DNA of 64,000 bases from Eledone cirrhosa (GCA_964016885.1 OZ024747.1:2289262-2353261); one strand, 5' to 3'; positions 17,301-32,082 are shown, counted from the stretch's first letter. Translations and numbers: made by a program. Notes: generated by a model from the sequence alone, not told the origin.

Positions 17301-19480
17301 ATACTCCATCATCATCATCAGCAACACTATAAACAACAATACTCCATCATCATCATCACCAACACTATAAACAACAATACTCCATCATCATCACCACCAA
17401 CACTATAAACAACAATACTCCATCATCATCATCACCAACACTATAAACAACAACACTCCAGCATCATCATCACCAACACTATAAACAACAATACTCCATC
17501 ATCATCACCACCAACACTATAAACAACAATACTCCATCATCATCATCACCAACACTATAAACAACAATACTCCATCATCATCACCACCAACACTATAAAC
17601 AACAATACTCCATCATCATCATCACCAACACTATAAACAACAATACTCCATCATCATCACCACCAACACTATAAACAACAATACTCCATCATCATCACCA
17701 CCAACACTATAAACAACAATACTCCATCATCATCACCACCAACACTATAAACAACAATACTCCATCATCATCATCACCAACACTATAAACAACAATACTC
17801 CATCATCATCACCACCAACACTATAAACAACAATACTCCATCATCATCATCACCAACACTATAAACAACAATACTCCATCATCATCACCACCAACACTAT
17901 AAACAACAATACTCCATCATCATCATCACCAACACTATAAACAACAATACTCCATCATCATCACCACCAACACTATAAACAACAATACTCCATCATCATC
18001 ATCACCAACACTATAAACAACAATACTCCATCATCATCATCACCAACACTATAAACAACAACACTCCAGCATCATCATCACCACCAACACTATAAACAAC
18101 AATACTCCATCATCATCACCACCAACACTATAAACAACAACACTCCAGCATCATCATCAGCAACACTATAAACAACAATACTCCATCATCATCACCACCA
18201 ACACTATAAACAACAACACTCCAGCATCATCATCAGCAACACTATAAACAACAATACTCCATCATCATCACCACCAACACTATAAACAACAATACTCCAT
18301 CATCATCATCACCAACACTATAAACAACAATACTCCATCATCATCACCACCAACACTATAAACAACAATACTCCATCATCATCATCACCAACACTATAAA
18401 CAACAATACTCCATCATCATCATCACCAACACTATAAACAACAATACTCCATCATCATCATCAGCAACACTATAAACAACAATACTCCATCATCATCATC
18501 ACCAACACTATAAACAACAACACTCCAGCATCATCATCACCACCAACACTATAAACAACAATACTCCATCATCATCACCACCAACACTATAAACAACAAC
18601 ACTCCAGCATCATCATCAGCAACACTATAAACAACAAATACTCCATCATCATCACCACCAACACTATAAACAACAATACTCCATCATCATCATCACCAAC
18701 ACTATAAACAACAATACTCCATCATCATCACCACCAACACTATAAACAACAATACTCCATCATCATCATCACCAACACTATAAACAACAATACTCCATCA
18801 TCATCACCACCAACACTATAAACAACAATACTCCATCATCATCATCACCAACACTATAAACAACAACACTCCAGCATCATCATCACCACCAACACTATAA
18901 ACAACAATACTCCATCATCATCACCACCAACACTATAAACAACAACACTCCAGCATCATCATCAGCAACACTATAAACAACAATACTCCATCATCATCAC
19001 CACCAACACTATAAACAACAACACTCCAGCATCATCATCACCACCAACACTATAAACAACAATACTCCATCATCATCATCACCAACACTATAAACAACAA
19101 TACTCCATCATCATCACCACCAACACTATAAACAACAATACTCCATCATCATCACCACCAACACTATAAACAACAACACTCCAGCATCATCATCAGCAAC
19201 ACTATAAACAACAATACTCCATCATCATCATCAGCAACACTATAAACAACAACACTCCAGCATCATCATCAGCAACACTATAAACAACAATACTCCATCA
19301 TCATCATCAGCAACACTATAAACAACAATACTCCATCATCATCACCACCAACACTATAAACAACAATACTCCATCATCATCATCACCAACACTATAAACA
19401 ACAATACTCCATCATCATCACCACCAACACTATAAACAACAATACTCCATCATCATCACCACCAACACTATAAACAACAA

Positions 19481-20550
19481 CACTCCAGCATCATCATCAG
19501 CAACACTATAAACAACAATACTCCATCATCATCACCACCAACACTATAAACAACAACACTCCAGCATCATCATCACCACCAACACTATAAACAACAATAC
19601 TCCATCATCATCATCACCAACACTATAAACAACAATACTCCATCATCATCACCACCAACACTATAAACAACAATACTCCATCATCATCATCACCAACACT
19701 ATAAACAACAATACTCCATCATCATCACCACCAACACTATAAACAACAATACTCCATCATCATCACCACCAACACTATAAACAACAACACTCCAGCATCA
19801 TCATCAGCAACACTATAAACAACAATACTCCATCATCATCACCACCAACACTATAAACAACAACACTCCAGCATCATCATCAGCAACACTATAAACAACA
19901 ATACTCCATCATCATCATCACCAACACTATAAACAACAATACTCCATCATCATCACCACCAACACTATAAACAACAATACTCCATCATCATCATCACCAA
20001 CACTATAAACAACAATACTCCATCATCATCACCACCAACACTATAAACAACAATACTCCATCATCATCACCACCAACACTATAAACAACAACACTCCAGC
20101 ATCATCATCAGCAACACTATAAACAACAATACTCCATCATCATCACCACCAACACTATAAACAACAACACTCCATCATCATCATCACCAACACTATAAAC
20201 AACAATACTCCATCATCATCACCACCAACACTATAAACAACAACACTCCAGCATCATCATCAGCAACACTATAAACAACAATACTCCATCATCATCACCA
20301 CCAACACTATAAACAACAACACTCCAGCATCATCATCACCACCAACACTATAAACAACAATACTCCATCATCATCATCACCAACACTATAAACAACAATA
20401 CTCCATCATCATCACCACCAACACTATAAACAACAATACTCCATCATCATCATCACCAACACTATAAACAACAATACTCCATCATCATCACCACCAACAC
20501 TATAAACAACAATACTCCATCATCATCACCACCAACACTATAAACAACAA
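19481..20550 (+). repeat. 307 bp higher-order repeat, two separated copies
   Basis: An eight-monomer block (seven of 38 bp and one of 41 bp) at 19481-19787 has the same variant order as 20244-20550. The two are 763 bp apart, with related but rearranged units between. Confidence 0.75.
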
Positions 20551-23500
20551 CACTCCAGCATCATCATCAGCAACACTATAAACAACAATACTCCATCATC
20601 ATCACCACCAACACTATAAACAACAATACTCCATCATCATCACCACCAACACTATAAACAACAATACTCCATCATCATCATCACCAACACTATAAACAAC
20701 AACACTCCAGCATCATCATCACCACCAACACTATAAACAACAATACTCCATCATCATCATCACCAACACTATAAACAACAACACTCCAGCATCATCATCA
20801 CCACCAACACTATAAACAACAATACTCCATCATCATCACCACCAACACTATAAACAACAATACTCCATCATCATCACCACCAACACTATAAACAACAACA
20901 CTCCAGCATCATCATCAGCAACACTATAAACAACAATACTCCATCATCATCACCACCAACACTATAAACAACAATACTCCATCATCATCACCACCAACAC
21001 TATAAACAACAATACTCCATCATCATCACCACCAACACTATAAACAACAATACTCCATCATCATCACCACCAACACTATAAACAACAATACTCCATCATC
21101 ATCACCACCAACACTATAAACAACAATACTCCATCATCATCATCACCAACACTATAAACAACAACACTCCAGCATCATCATCATCAGCAACACTATAAAC
21201 AACAACACTCCATCATCATCATCACCAACACTATAAACAACAATACTCCATCATCATCACCACCAACACTATAAACAACAATACTCCATCATCATCATCA
21301 CCAACACTATAAACAACAACACTCCAGCATCATCATCATCACCAACACTATAAACAACAACACTCCATCATCATCATCACCAACACTATAAACAACAATA
21401 CTCCATCATCATCACCACCAACACTATAAACAACAATACTCCAGCATCATCACCACCAACACTATAAACAACAATACTCCATCATCATCATCACCAACAC
21501 TATAAACAACAACACTCCAGCATCATCATCACCACCAACACTATAAACAACAATACTCCATCATCATCATCACCAACACTATAAACAACAACACTCCAGC
21601 ATCATCATCATCACCAACACTATAAACAACAATACTCCATCATCATCACCACCAACACTATAAACAACAATACTCCATCATCATCATCAGCAACACTATA
21701 AACAACAATACTCCATCATCATCACCACCAACACTATAAACAACAATACTCCATCATCATCACCACCAACACTATAAACAACAATACTCCATCATCATCA
21801 TCACCAACACTATAAACAACAACACTCCAGCATCATCATCACCACCAACACTATAAACAACAATACTCCATCATCATCATCAGCAACACTATAAACAACA
21901 ATACTCCATCATCATCACCACCAACACTATAAACAACAATACTCCATCATCATCACCACCAACACTATAAACAACAATACTCCATCATCATCACCACCAA
22001 CACTATAAACAACAATACTCCATCATCATCACCACCAACACTATAAACAACAATACTCCATCATCATCATCACCAACACTATAAACAACAATACTCCATC
22101 ATCATCATCACCAACACTATAAACAACAATACTCCATCATCATCATCAGCAACACTATAAACAACAATACTCCATCATCATCATCACCAACACTATAAAC
22201 AACAATACTCCATCATCATCATCAGCAACACTATAAACAACAATACTCCAGCATCATCACCACCAACACTATAAACAACAATACTCCATCATCATCATCA
22301 CCAACACTATAAACAACAATACTCCATCATCATCATCAGCAACACTATAAACAACAATACTCCATCATCATCATCAGCAACACTATAAACAACAATACTC
22401 CAGCATCATCACCACCAACACTATAAACAACAATACTCCATCATCATCATCACCAACACTATAAACAACAATACTCCATCATCATCATCAGCAACACTAT
22501 AAACAACAATACTCCATCATCATCACCACCAACACTATAAACAACAATACTCCATCATCATCACCACCAACACTATAAACAACAATACTCCATCATCATC
22601 ATCACCAACACTATAAACAACAATACTCCATCATCATCATCAGCAACACTATAAACAACAATACTCCAGCATCATCACCACCAACACTATAAACAACAAT
22701 ACTCCATCATCATCATCACCAACACTATAAACAACAATACTCCATCATCATCATCAGCAACACTATAAACAACAATACTCCATCATCATCACCACCAACA
22801 CTATAAACAACAATACTCCATCATCATCACCACCAACACTATAAACAACAATACTCCATCATCATCACCACCAACACTATAAACAACAATACTCCATCAT
22901 CATCATCACCAACACTATAAACAACAATACTCCATCATCATCATCACCAACACTATAAACAACAATACTCCATCATCATCACCACCAACACTATAAACAA
23001 CAATACTCCATCATCATCATCAGCAACACTATAAACAACAATACTCCATCATCATCACCACCAACACTATAAACAACAATACTCCAGCATCATCACCACC
23101 AACACTATAAACAACAATACTCCATCATCATCACCACCAACACTATAAACAACAATACTCCATCATCATCACCACCAACACTATAAACAACAATACTCCA
23201 TCATCATCACCACCAACACTATAAACAACAATACTCCATCATCATCACCACCAACACTATAAACAACAATACTCCATCATCATCATCAGCAACACTATAA
23301 ACAACAATACTCCATCATCATCACCACCAACACTATAAACAACAATACTCCATCATCATCACCACCAACACTATAAACAACAATACTCCATCATCATCAT
23401 CACCAACACTATAAACAACAATACTCCATCATCATCATCACCAACACTATAAACAACAATACTCCATCATCATCACCACCAACACTATAAACAACAATAC

Positions 23501-26500
23501 TCCAGCATCATCACCACCAACACTATAAACAACAATACTCCATCATCATCATCACCAACACTATAAACAACAATACTCCATCATCATCATCACCAACACT
23601 ATAAACAACAATACTCCATCATCATCATCAGCAACACTATAAACAACAATACTCCATCATCATCATCACCAACACTATAAACAACAATACTCCATCATCA
23701 TCACCACCAACACTATAAACAACAACACTCCAGCATCATCATCATCACCAACACTATAAACAACAACACTCCATCATCATCATCACCAACACTATAAACA
23801 ACAATACTCCATCATCATCACCACCAACACTATAAACAACAATACTCCAGCATCATCACCACCAACACTATAAACAACAATACTCCATCATCATCATCAC
23901 CAACACTATAAACAACAACACTCCAGCATCATCATCACCACCAACACTATAAACAACAATACTCCATCATCATCATCACCAACACTATAAACAACAACAC
24001 TCCAGCATCATCATCATCACCAACACTATAAACAACAACACTCCATCATCATCACCACCAACACTATAAACAACAATACTCCATCATCATCATCACCAAC
24101 ACTATAAACAACAATACTCCATCATCATCATCACCAACACTATAAACAACAATACTCCATCATCATCACCACCAACACTATAAACAACAATACTCCATCA
24201 TCATCATCACCAACACTATAAACAACAATACTCCATCATCATCACCACCAACACTATAAACAACAATACTCCATCATCATCATCACCAACACTATAAACA
24301 ACAATACTCCATCATCATCATCACCAACACTATAAACAACAATACTCCATCATCATCACCACCAACACTATAAACAACAATACTCCATCATCATCATCAC
24401 CAACACTATAAACAACAATACTCCATCATCATCACCACCAACACTATAAACAACAACACTCCATCATCATCACCACCAACACTATAAACAACAATACTCC
24501 ATCATCATCACCACCAACACTATAAACAACAACACTCCAGCATCATCATCACCACCAACACTATAAACAACAATACTCCATCATCATCATCACCAACACT
24601 ATAAACAACAACACTCCAGCATCATCATCACCACCAACACTATAAACAACAATACTCCATCATCATCATCACCAACACTATAAACAACAATACTCCATCA
24701 TCATCACCACCAACACTATAAACAACAATACTCCATCATCATCACCACCAACACTATAAACAACAATACTCCATCATCATCATCACCAACACTATAAACA
24801 ACAACACTCCAGCATCATCATCACCACCAACACTATAAACAACAATACTCCATCATCATCACCACCAACACTATAAACAACAATACTCCATCATCATCAT
24901 CACCAACACTATAAACAACAATACTCCATCATCATCATCAGCAACACTATAAACAACAATACTCCATCATCATCACCACCAACACTATAAACAACAATAC
25001 TCCATCATCATCATCACCAACACTATAAACAACAATACTCCATCATCATCATCACCAACACTATAAACAACAATACTCCATCATCATCATCAGCAACACT
25101 ATAAACAACAATACTCCATCATCATCATCACCAACACTATAAACAACAATACTCCATCATCATCACCACCAACACTATAAACAACAACACTCCATCATCA
25201 TCATCACCAACACTATAAACAACAATACTCCATCATCATCACCACCAACACTATAAACAACAACACTCCATCATCATCATCACCAACACTATAAACAACA
25301 ATACTCCATCATCATCACCACCAACACTATAAACAACAATACTCCATCATCATCATCACCAACACTATAAACAACAATACTCCATCATCATCATCAGCAA
25401 CACTATAAACAACAATACTCCATCATCATCACCACCAACACTATAAACAACAATACTCCATCATCATCACCACCAACACTATAAACAACAACACTCCAGC
25501 ATCATCATCATCACCAACACTATAAACAACAATACTCCATCATCATCACCACCAACACTATAAACAACAATACTCCATCATCATCATCACCAACACTATA
25601 AACAACAATACTCCATCATCATCACCACCAACACTATAAACAACAATACTCCATCATCATCACCACCAACACTATAAACAACAACACTCCATCATCATCA
25701 CCACCAACACTATAAACAACAACACTCCATCATCATCACCACCAACACTATAAACAACAATACTCCATCATCATCACCACCAACACTATAAACAACAATA
25801 CTCCATCATCATCACCACCAACACTATAAACAACAACACTCCATCATCATCACCACCAACACTATAAACAACAACACTCCATCATCATCATCACCAACAC
25901 TATAAACAACAATACTCCATCATCATCACCACCAACACTATAAACAACAATACTCCATCATCATCACCACCAACACTATAAACAACAACACTCCAGCATC
26001 ATCACCACCAACACTATAAACAACAACACTCCATCATCATCATCACCAACACTATAAACAACAATACTCCATCATCATCACCACCAACACTATAAACAAC
26101 AATACTCCATCATCATCACCACCAACACTATAAACAACAACACTCCATCATCATCACCAACACTATAAACAACAATACTCCACCATCATCATCACCAACA
26201 CTATAAACAACAATACTCCACCATCATCATCACCAACACTATAAACAACAATACTCCATCATCATCATCACCAACACTATAAACAACAATACTCCATCAT
26301 CATCACCAACACTATAAACAACAACACTCCAGCATCATCATCACCACCAACACTATAAACAACAATACTCCATCATCATCACCACCAACACTATAAACAA
26401 CAATACTCCACCATCATCATCACCAACACTATAAACAACAATACTCCATCATCATCACCACCAACACTATAAACAACAACACTCCATCATCATCATCACC

Positions 26501-29500
26501 AACACTATAAACAACAACACTCCAGCATCATCATCATCACCAACACTATAAACAACAATACTCCATCATCATCACCAACACTATAAACAACAATACTCCA
26601 TCATCATCACCACCAACACTATAAACAACAATACTCCATCATCATCACCAACACTATAAACAACAATACTCCACCATCATCATCACCAACACTATAAACA
26701 ACAATACTCCATCATCATCACCACCAACACTATAAACAACAATACTCCATCATCATCACCACCAACACTATAAACAACAACACTCCAGCATCATCATCAT
26801 CACCAACACTATAAACAACAATACTCCATCATCATCATCATCACCAACACTATAAACAACAATACTCCATCATCATCATCATCACCAACACTATAAACAA
26901 CAATACTCCAGCATCATCATCATCACCAACACTATAAACAACAATACTCCATCATCATCATCATCACCAACACTATAAACAACAATACTCCAGCATCATC
27001 ATCATCACCAACACTATAAACAACAATACTCCATCATCATCATCATCACCAACACTATAAACAACAATACTCCATCATCATCATCATCACCAACACTATA
27101 AACAACAATACTCCATCATCATCATCATCACCAACACTATAAACAACAATACTCCATCATCATCATCATCACCAACACTATAAACAACAACACTCCAGCA
27201 TCATCATCATCACCAACACTATAAACAACAACACTCCAGCATCATCATCATCACCAACACTATAAACAACAACACTCCAGCATCATCATCATCACCAACA
27301 CTATAAACAACAATACTCCATCATCATCATCACCAACACTATAAACAACAATACTCCATCATCATCACCACCAACACTATAAACAACAACACTCCAGCAT
27401 CATCATCATCACCAACACTATAAACAACAACACTCCAGCATCATCATCATCACCAACACTATAAACAACAATACTCCATCATCATCACCACCAACACTAT
27501 AAACAACAATACTCCATCATCATCACCACCAACACTATAAACAACAATACTCCATCATCATCACCACCAACACTATAAACAACAACACTCCAGCATCATC
27601 ATCATCACCAACACTATAAACAACAACACTCCAGCATCATCATCATCACCAACACTATAAACAACAATACTCCATCATCATCACCACCAACACTATAAAC
27701 AACAACACTCCATCATCATCATCACCAACACTATAAACAACAATACTCCATCATCATCATCACCAACACTATAAACAACAATACTCCATCATCATCACCA
27801 CCAACACTATAAACAACAATACTCCATCATCATCACCACCAACACTATAAACAACAATACTCCATCATCATCATCACCAACACTATAAACAACAACACTC
27901 CAGCATCATCATCACCACCAACACTATAAACAACAATACTCCATCATCATCATCACCAACACTATAAACAACAACACTCCAGCATCATCATCACCACCAA
28001 CACTATAAACAACAACACTCCAGCATCATCATCATCACCAACACTATAAACAACAACACTCCAGCATCATCATCACCACCAACACTATAAACAACAACAC
28101 TCCATCATCATCATCACCAACACTATAAACAACAATACTCCATCATCATCATCACCAACACTATAAACAACAACACTCCAGCATCATCATCACCACCAAC
28201 ACTATAAACAACAACACTCCATCATCATCACCACCAACACTATAAACAACAACACTCCATCATCATCATCACCAACACTATAAACAACAACACTCCATCA
28301 TCATCACCACCAACACTATAAACAACAACACTCCAGCATCATCATCATCACCAACACTATAAGAAACAATACTCCATCATCATCAGCAACACTATAAACA
28401 TCAACACTCCAGCATCATCATCATCACCAACACTATAAACAACAATACTCCAGCATCATCATCATCACCAACACTATAAACAACAATACTCCATCATCAT
28501 CACCAACACTATAAACAACAACACTCCAGCATCATCATCATCACCAACACTATAAACAACAATACTCCATCATCATCACCAACACTATAAACAACAACAC
28601 TCCAGCATCATCATCATCACCAACACTATAAACAACAATACTCCATCATCATCAGCAACACTATAAACATCAACACTCCAGCATCATCATCACCAACACT
28701 ATAAACAACAACACTCCAGCATCATCATCATCACCAACACTATAAACAACAATACTCCATCATCATCACCAACACTATAAACAACAACACTCCAGCATCA
28801 TCATCATCACCAACACTATAAACAACAATACTCCATCATCATCAGCAACACTATAAACAACAACACTCCAGCATCATCATCATCACCAACACTATAAACA
28901 ACAATACTCCATCATCATCATCACCAACACTATAAACAACAATACTCCATCATCATCATCACCAACACTATAAACAACAACACTCCAGCATCATCATCAT
29001 CACCAACACTATAAACAACAATACTCCATCATCATCAGCAACACTATAAACATCAACACTCCAGCATCATCATCACCAACACTATAAACAACAACACTCC
29101 AGCATCATCATCATCACCAACACTATAAACAACAACACTCCAGCATCATCACCACCAACACTATAAGCAACAACACTCCATCATCATCATCAGCAACACT
29201 ATAAACAACAATACTCCATCATCATCATCAGCAACACTATAAACAACAATACTCCATCATCATCACCACCAACACTATAAACAACAACACTCCATCATCA
29301 TCATCAGCAACACTATAAACAACAATACTCCATCATCATCATCAGCAACACTATAAACAACAATACTCCATCATCATCATCAGCAACACTATAAACAACA
29401 ATACTCCATCATCATCACCACCAACACTATAAACAACAATACTCCATCATCATCATCACCAACACTATAAACAACAATACTCCACCATCATCATCACCAA

Positions 29501-29540
29501 CACTATAAACAACAATACTCCACCATCATCATCACCAACA

Positions 29541-30072
29541 CTATAAGCAACAACACTCCATCATCATCATCAGCAACACTATAAACAACAATACTCCATC
29601 ATCATCATCACCAACACTATAAACAACAATACTCCATCATCATCATCACCAACACTATAAACAACAATACTCCACCATCATCATCACCAACACTATAAAC
29701 AACAATACTCCACCATCATCATCACCAACACTATAAGCAACAACACTCCATCATCATCATCAGCAACACTATAAACAACAATACTCCATCATCATCATCA
29801 CCAACACTATAAACAACAATACTCCATCATCATCACCACCAACACTATAAACAACAATACTCCACCATCATCATCACCAACACTATAAACAACAATACTC
29901 CACCATCATCATCACCAACACTATAAGCAACAACACTCCATCATCATCATCAGCAACACTATAAACAACAATACTCCATCATCATCATCACCAACACTAT
30001 AAACAACAATACTCCACCATCATCATCACCAACACTATAAACAACAATACTCCATCATCATCATCACCAACA
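29541..30072 (+). repeat. 190 bp higher-order repeat near the right edge
   Basis: A five-monomer block starts with the edge-specific unit CTATAAGCAAC at 29541 and repeats at 29731 and 29921 (190 bp steps). The first two blocks differ at one triplet. The third is cut to four monomers (next start 30073), after which the spacing becomes irregular (114, 152, 76, 79 bp). Confidence 0.85.
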
Positions 30073-30605
30073 CTATAAGCAACAACACTCCATCATCATC
30101 ATCAGCAACACTATAAACAACAATACTCCATCATCATCACCACCAACACTATAAACAACAATACTCCATCATCATCATCACCAACACTATAAGCAACAAT
30201 ACTCCATCATCATCACCACCAACACTATAAACAACAATACTCCATCATCATCATCACCAACACTATAAACAACAATACTCCATCATCATCACCACCAACA
30301 CTATAAACAACAATACTCCATCATCATCATCACCAACACTATAAGCAACAACACTCCAGCATCATCATCACCAACACTATAAACAACAATACTCCATCAT
30401 CATCATCACCAACACTATAAGCAACAACACTCCATCATCATCATCACCAACACTATAAACATCAACACTCCAGCATCATCATCATCACCAACACTATAAG
30501 CAACAACAATCATCATCATCACAACAAGCAATAACACCATTTGTATAATCATTTCTTATATAGACACAAGGCCATAAAATTGAAAGACAAGGTTAGTTGA
30601 TTATA

Positions 30606-30665
30606 CCTACCGTAGTACATGACTGGTATCAACCCCAGAAGGATGACAGGTGAAATCAGCCGTGA
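30606..30665 (-). mobile_element. SINE family A scrap
   Basis: On the minus strand this short piece aligns with the middle of family A (TGTCATCCTT followed by GGGGTTGATA), but it is diverged. It sits just outside another minus-strand family A copy. Confidence 0.4.
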
Positions 30666-30737
30666 CAGGAACTAAATAGAGTAAAAGACTCAGAATATAT
30701 ATACCACAAATATTTTGTCTGATGCCTTCATATGAAA

Positions 30738-30956
30738 GAATGGTCTGATTTAGGCACAAAGCCAACAATTTGGGGGGAGGGGGGGGGGGGGAAGTCAATT
30801 AAATTGACACCAGTGTGTTACTGGTATATTATTTTATTGACCCTATAAGGATGGAAGGCAAACATAACCTCGATGGGACTTGAAATTAGAATGTAAAGGG
30901 CCATGATTCTATTCTGCAAAGCACGGTGTCCAACGTTCTACTGATACTACCCCTGC
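30738..30956 (-). mobile_element. SINE family A, near full length, with target duplication
   Basis: Read on the minus strand, the order matches the full copies at 44750-44933 and 59741-59945: GTAGTATCAGTAGAAC, then a B-box region, then TTTGCCTTCCATCCTTA, GGGTCAATAAAATAA and GTGCCTAAATCAGA. It is flanked by 13 bp direct repeats at 30725-30737 and 30957-30969 that match at 12 of 13 bases. A run of C/T (G on the + strand, 30773-30792) expands the internal pyrimidine tract. The 63-codon open frame over it is a by-product. Confidence 0.8.
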
Positions 30957-31038
30957 CCTTCATTTGAAATAAAAGATTAAGCTCAACTTCCTCATCATCA
31001 TTCACCTCCTGAAAAACAACGTTTTATAAAAAGATATG

Positions 31039-31269
31039 TTAACCCTTTAGCATTTACATTACTCTATATATATACTATTGTATTTTCATGGTAAAGGCTT
31101 TATTCTATATAATTATCTCACATAATATCGAATCTACAAGGTTTTGATATTATGTATTTTGAGAACAATACCTAAAAATAAGTATGAGCTGCTGGTTATA
31201 GCTGGTTTGAAGAGAAAGAGGTGAGAACATTCTGGCCGGATATGGCCGGTTTAAATGTGAAAGGGTTAA
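31039..31269 (+). mobile_element. TTAA MITE, piggyBac-like (copy 1)
   Basis: A 231 bp element is bounded by TTAA on both sides (31039-31042 and 31266-31269). Its imperfect terminal inverted repeats start TTAACCCTTTAGCATTTA on the left and, read inward on the other strand, TTAACCCTTTCACATTTA on the right. TTAA target sites and termini beginning CCY are hallmarks of the piggyBac superfamily. There is no open frame. A second copy lies inverted at 53586-53858 and matches along its whole length at what looks like about 80-85 percent by eye. Confidence 0.8.
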
Positions 31270-31761
31270 AGAGTGTTTAAATAAAGAATATTATCAATTG
31301 CTTTGTAAAATTATGGGTAGGGAGGTTACATGGAAGTTTAGAGAGAAATACATTGTTTAGATTAGGTGTGATAAAAATAGTGAAAGATGGGCCAATATTT
31401 ACACCAAGATTTTAGCAATGATGAGATTTTAGAGTTGTTGTATATCAACTCCATGAAGACATTTCAACTGTGACCATCTCATCTTTTTTTTTTTCAGCCA
31501 TTGTGTTCCCTAGACTACATTACTCACTGTCCCTCATTTGAAGTACATTTAGTTGTTATTTATAGCAGGTCAAGCTTCATTGTACAAGCTTTATTGGAGT
31601 GGTCTCATAAGTTATGTTTGTTTAAGTAAAAAAATGAATCAAATAAAAAGAATGCTTAAACTCATTCTATACACAAAAGCAGTATTCCACATGATTATAG
31701 GGTTTCATTGATATCTCGCCCAGAAAATTAAATATTTCCATTTCACATGGTTCCTTATCAT
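31270..31761. other. AT-rich DNA, nothing recognised
   Basis: No open frame, repeat or RNA gene that I can support. Confidence 0.4.
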
Positions 31762-31925
31762 CTATAAGGATGGTAGTTTCCATCTACCATCTACCAAACT
31801 TCACTCACAAGGATTTGGTGAACCCAAGGTTATGGCAGAAGACACTTGCCTAAGATACCACCCAGTTGGATCAAACCCCAAACTTTATAGTTGCAAAATG
31901 GTCTTCTTATGTAGACATTCCTGTA
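31762..31925 (-). mobile_element. tRNA-derived SINE, family C
   Basis: On the + strand the order is TTTCCATCTACC, CACTCACAAGGATTTGGT, GAAGACACTTGCCTAAG, then ACCACCCAGTTGGATCAAA. This is the reverse complement of a tRNA-headed SINE that I recognise from octopus sequences. The B-box reads GTTTGATCC on the minus strand. A second copy is at 46116-46262. Confidence 0.7.
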
Positions 31926-31971
31926 CCTATAAATCCCTGCCATACATAGTTTCCTTTATATCAATGTCATT

Positions 31972-32082
31972 GATATAATCCCGCCGAGGTTAACTTTGCC
32001 TTTCATCTTTACGGGGTCGATAAAATAAAGTACCAGTAATACACTGATATAATTGCTGGCTTTATGCCAAAAGTAGAAACAA
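31972..32082 (+). mobile_element. 5'-truncated SINE family A with perfect target duplication
   Basis: This 111 bp piece runs from CCCGCCGAGGTTAAC through GATAAAATAAAGTACCAG to GTAGAAACAA. It is flanked by identical 16 bp direct repeats at 31956-31971 and 32083-32098. The first eight bases (31972-31979) are not SINE-derived; they complete a short palindrome with the target site. Confidence 0.9.

Larger units (their letters stand above)
929..30535 (+). repeat. 29.6 kb satellite array, 38 bp monomer
   Basis: A head-to-tail array occupies almost half the window without interruption. Each unit has a constant block AACACTATAAACAACAA, then T or C, then ACTCC, then a run of ATC triplets ending in ACC or AGC. 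The common period is 38 bp; 35 and 41 bp units differ by one triplet. Length divided by period gives about 770-780 units. Monomer classes differ by the T/C position, by AGC at the start of the triplet run, and by ATCACC, ACCACC or ATCAGC at its end. G is almost absent from this strand. The edges carry private variants: AAGAAACAAT at 1081 and 28361, AAACATCAAC near 28391-30453, and AAGCAAC from 29161 on. Rare indels occur near 12041, 12137, 12326 and 18632. Stops recur in all frames, so it is not coding. No transposon interrupts it. Its role (pericentromeric, heterochromatic or none) cannot be told from the sequence. Confidence 0.97.

Noticed and set aside
929..30535. CRISPR-like regular repeats
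   Set aside because: There are no unique spacers; whole units are repeated with small triplet changes in a eukaryotic context. It is satellite DNA.
929..30535. Telomeric array
   Set aside because: The unit has no TTAGGG-like motif and the array is internal, with unique DNA on both sides.
30607..30798. 63-codon minus-strand frame
   Set aside because: It lies across two SINE family A pieces, and its Pro run comes from a G tract.
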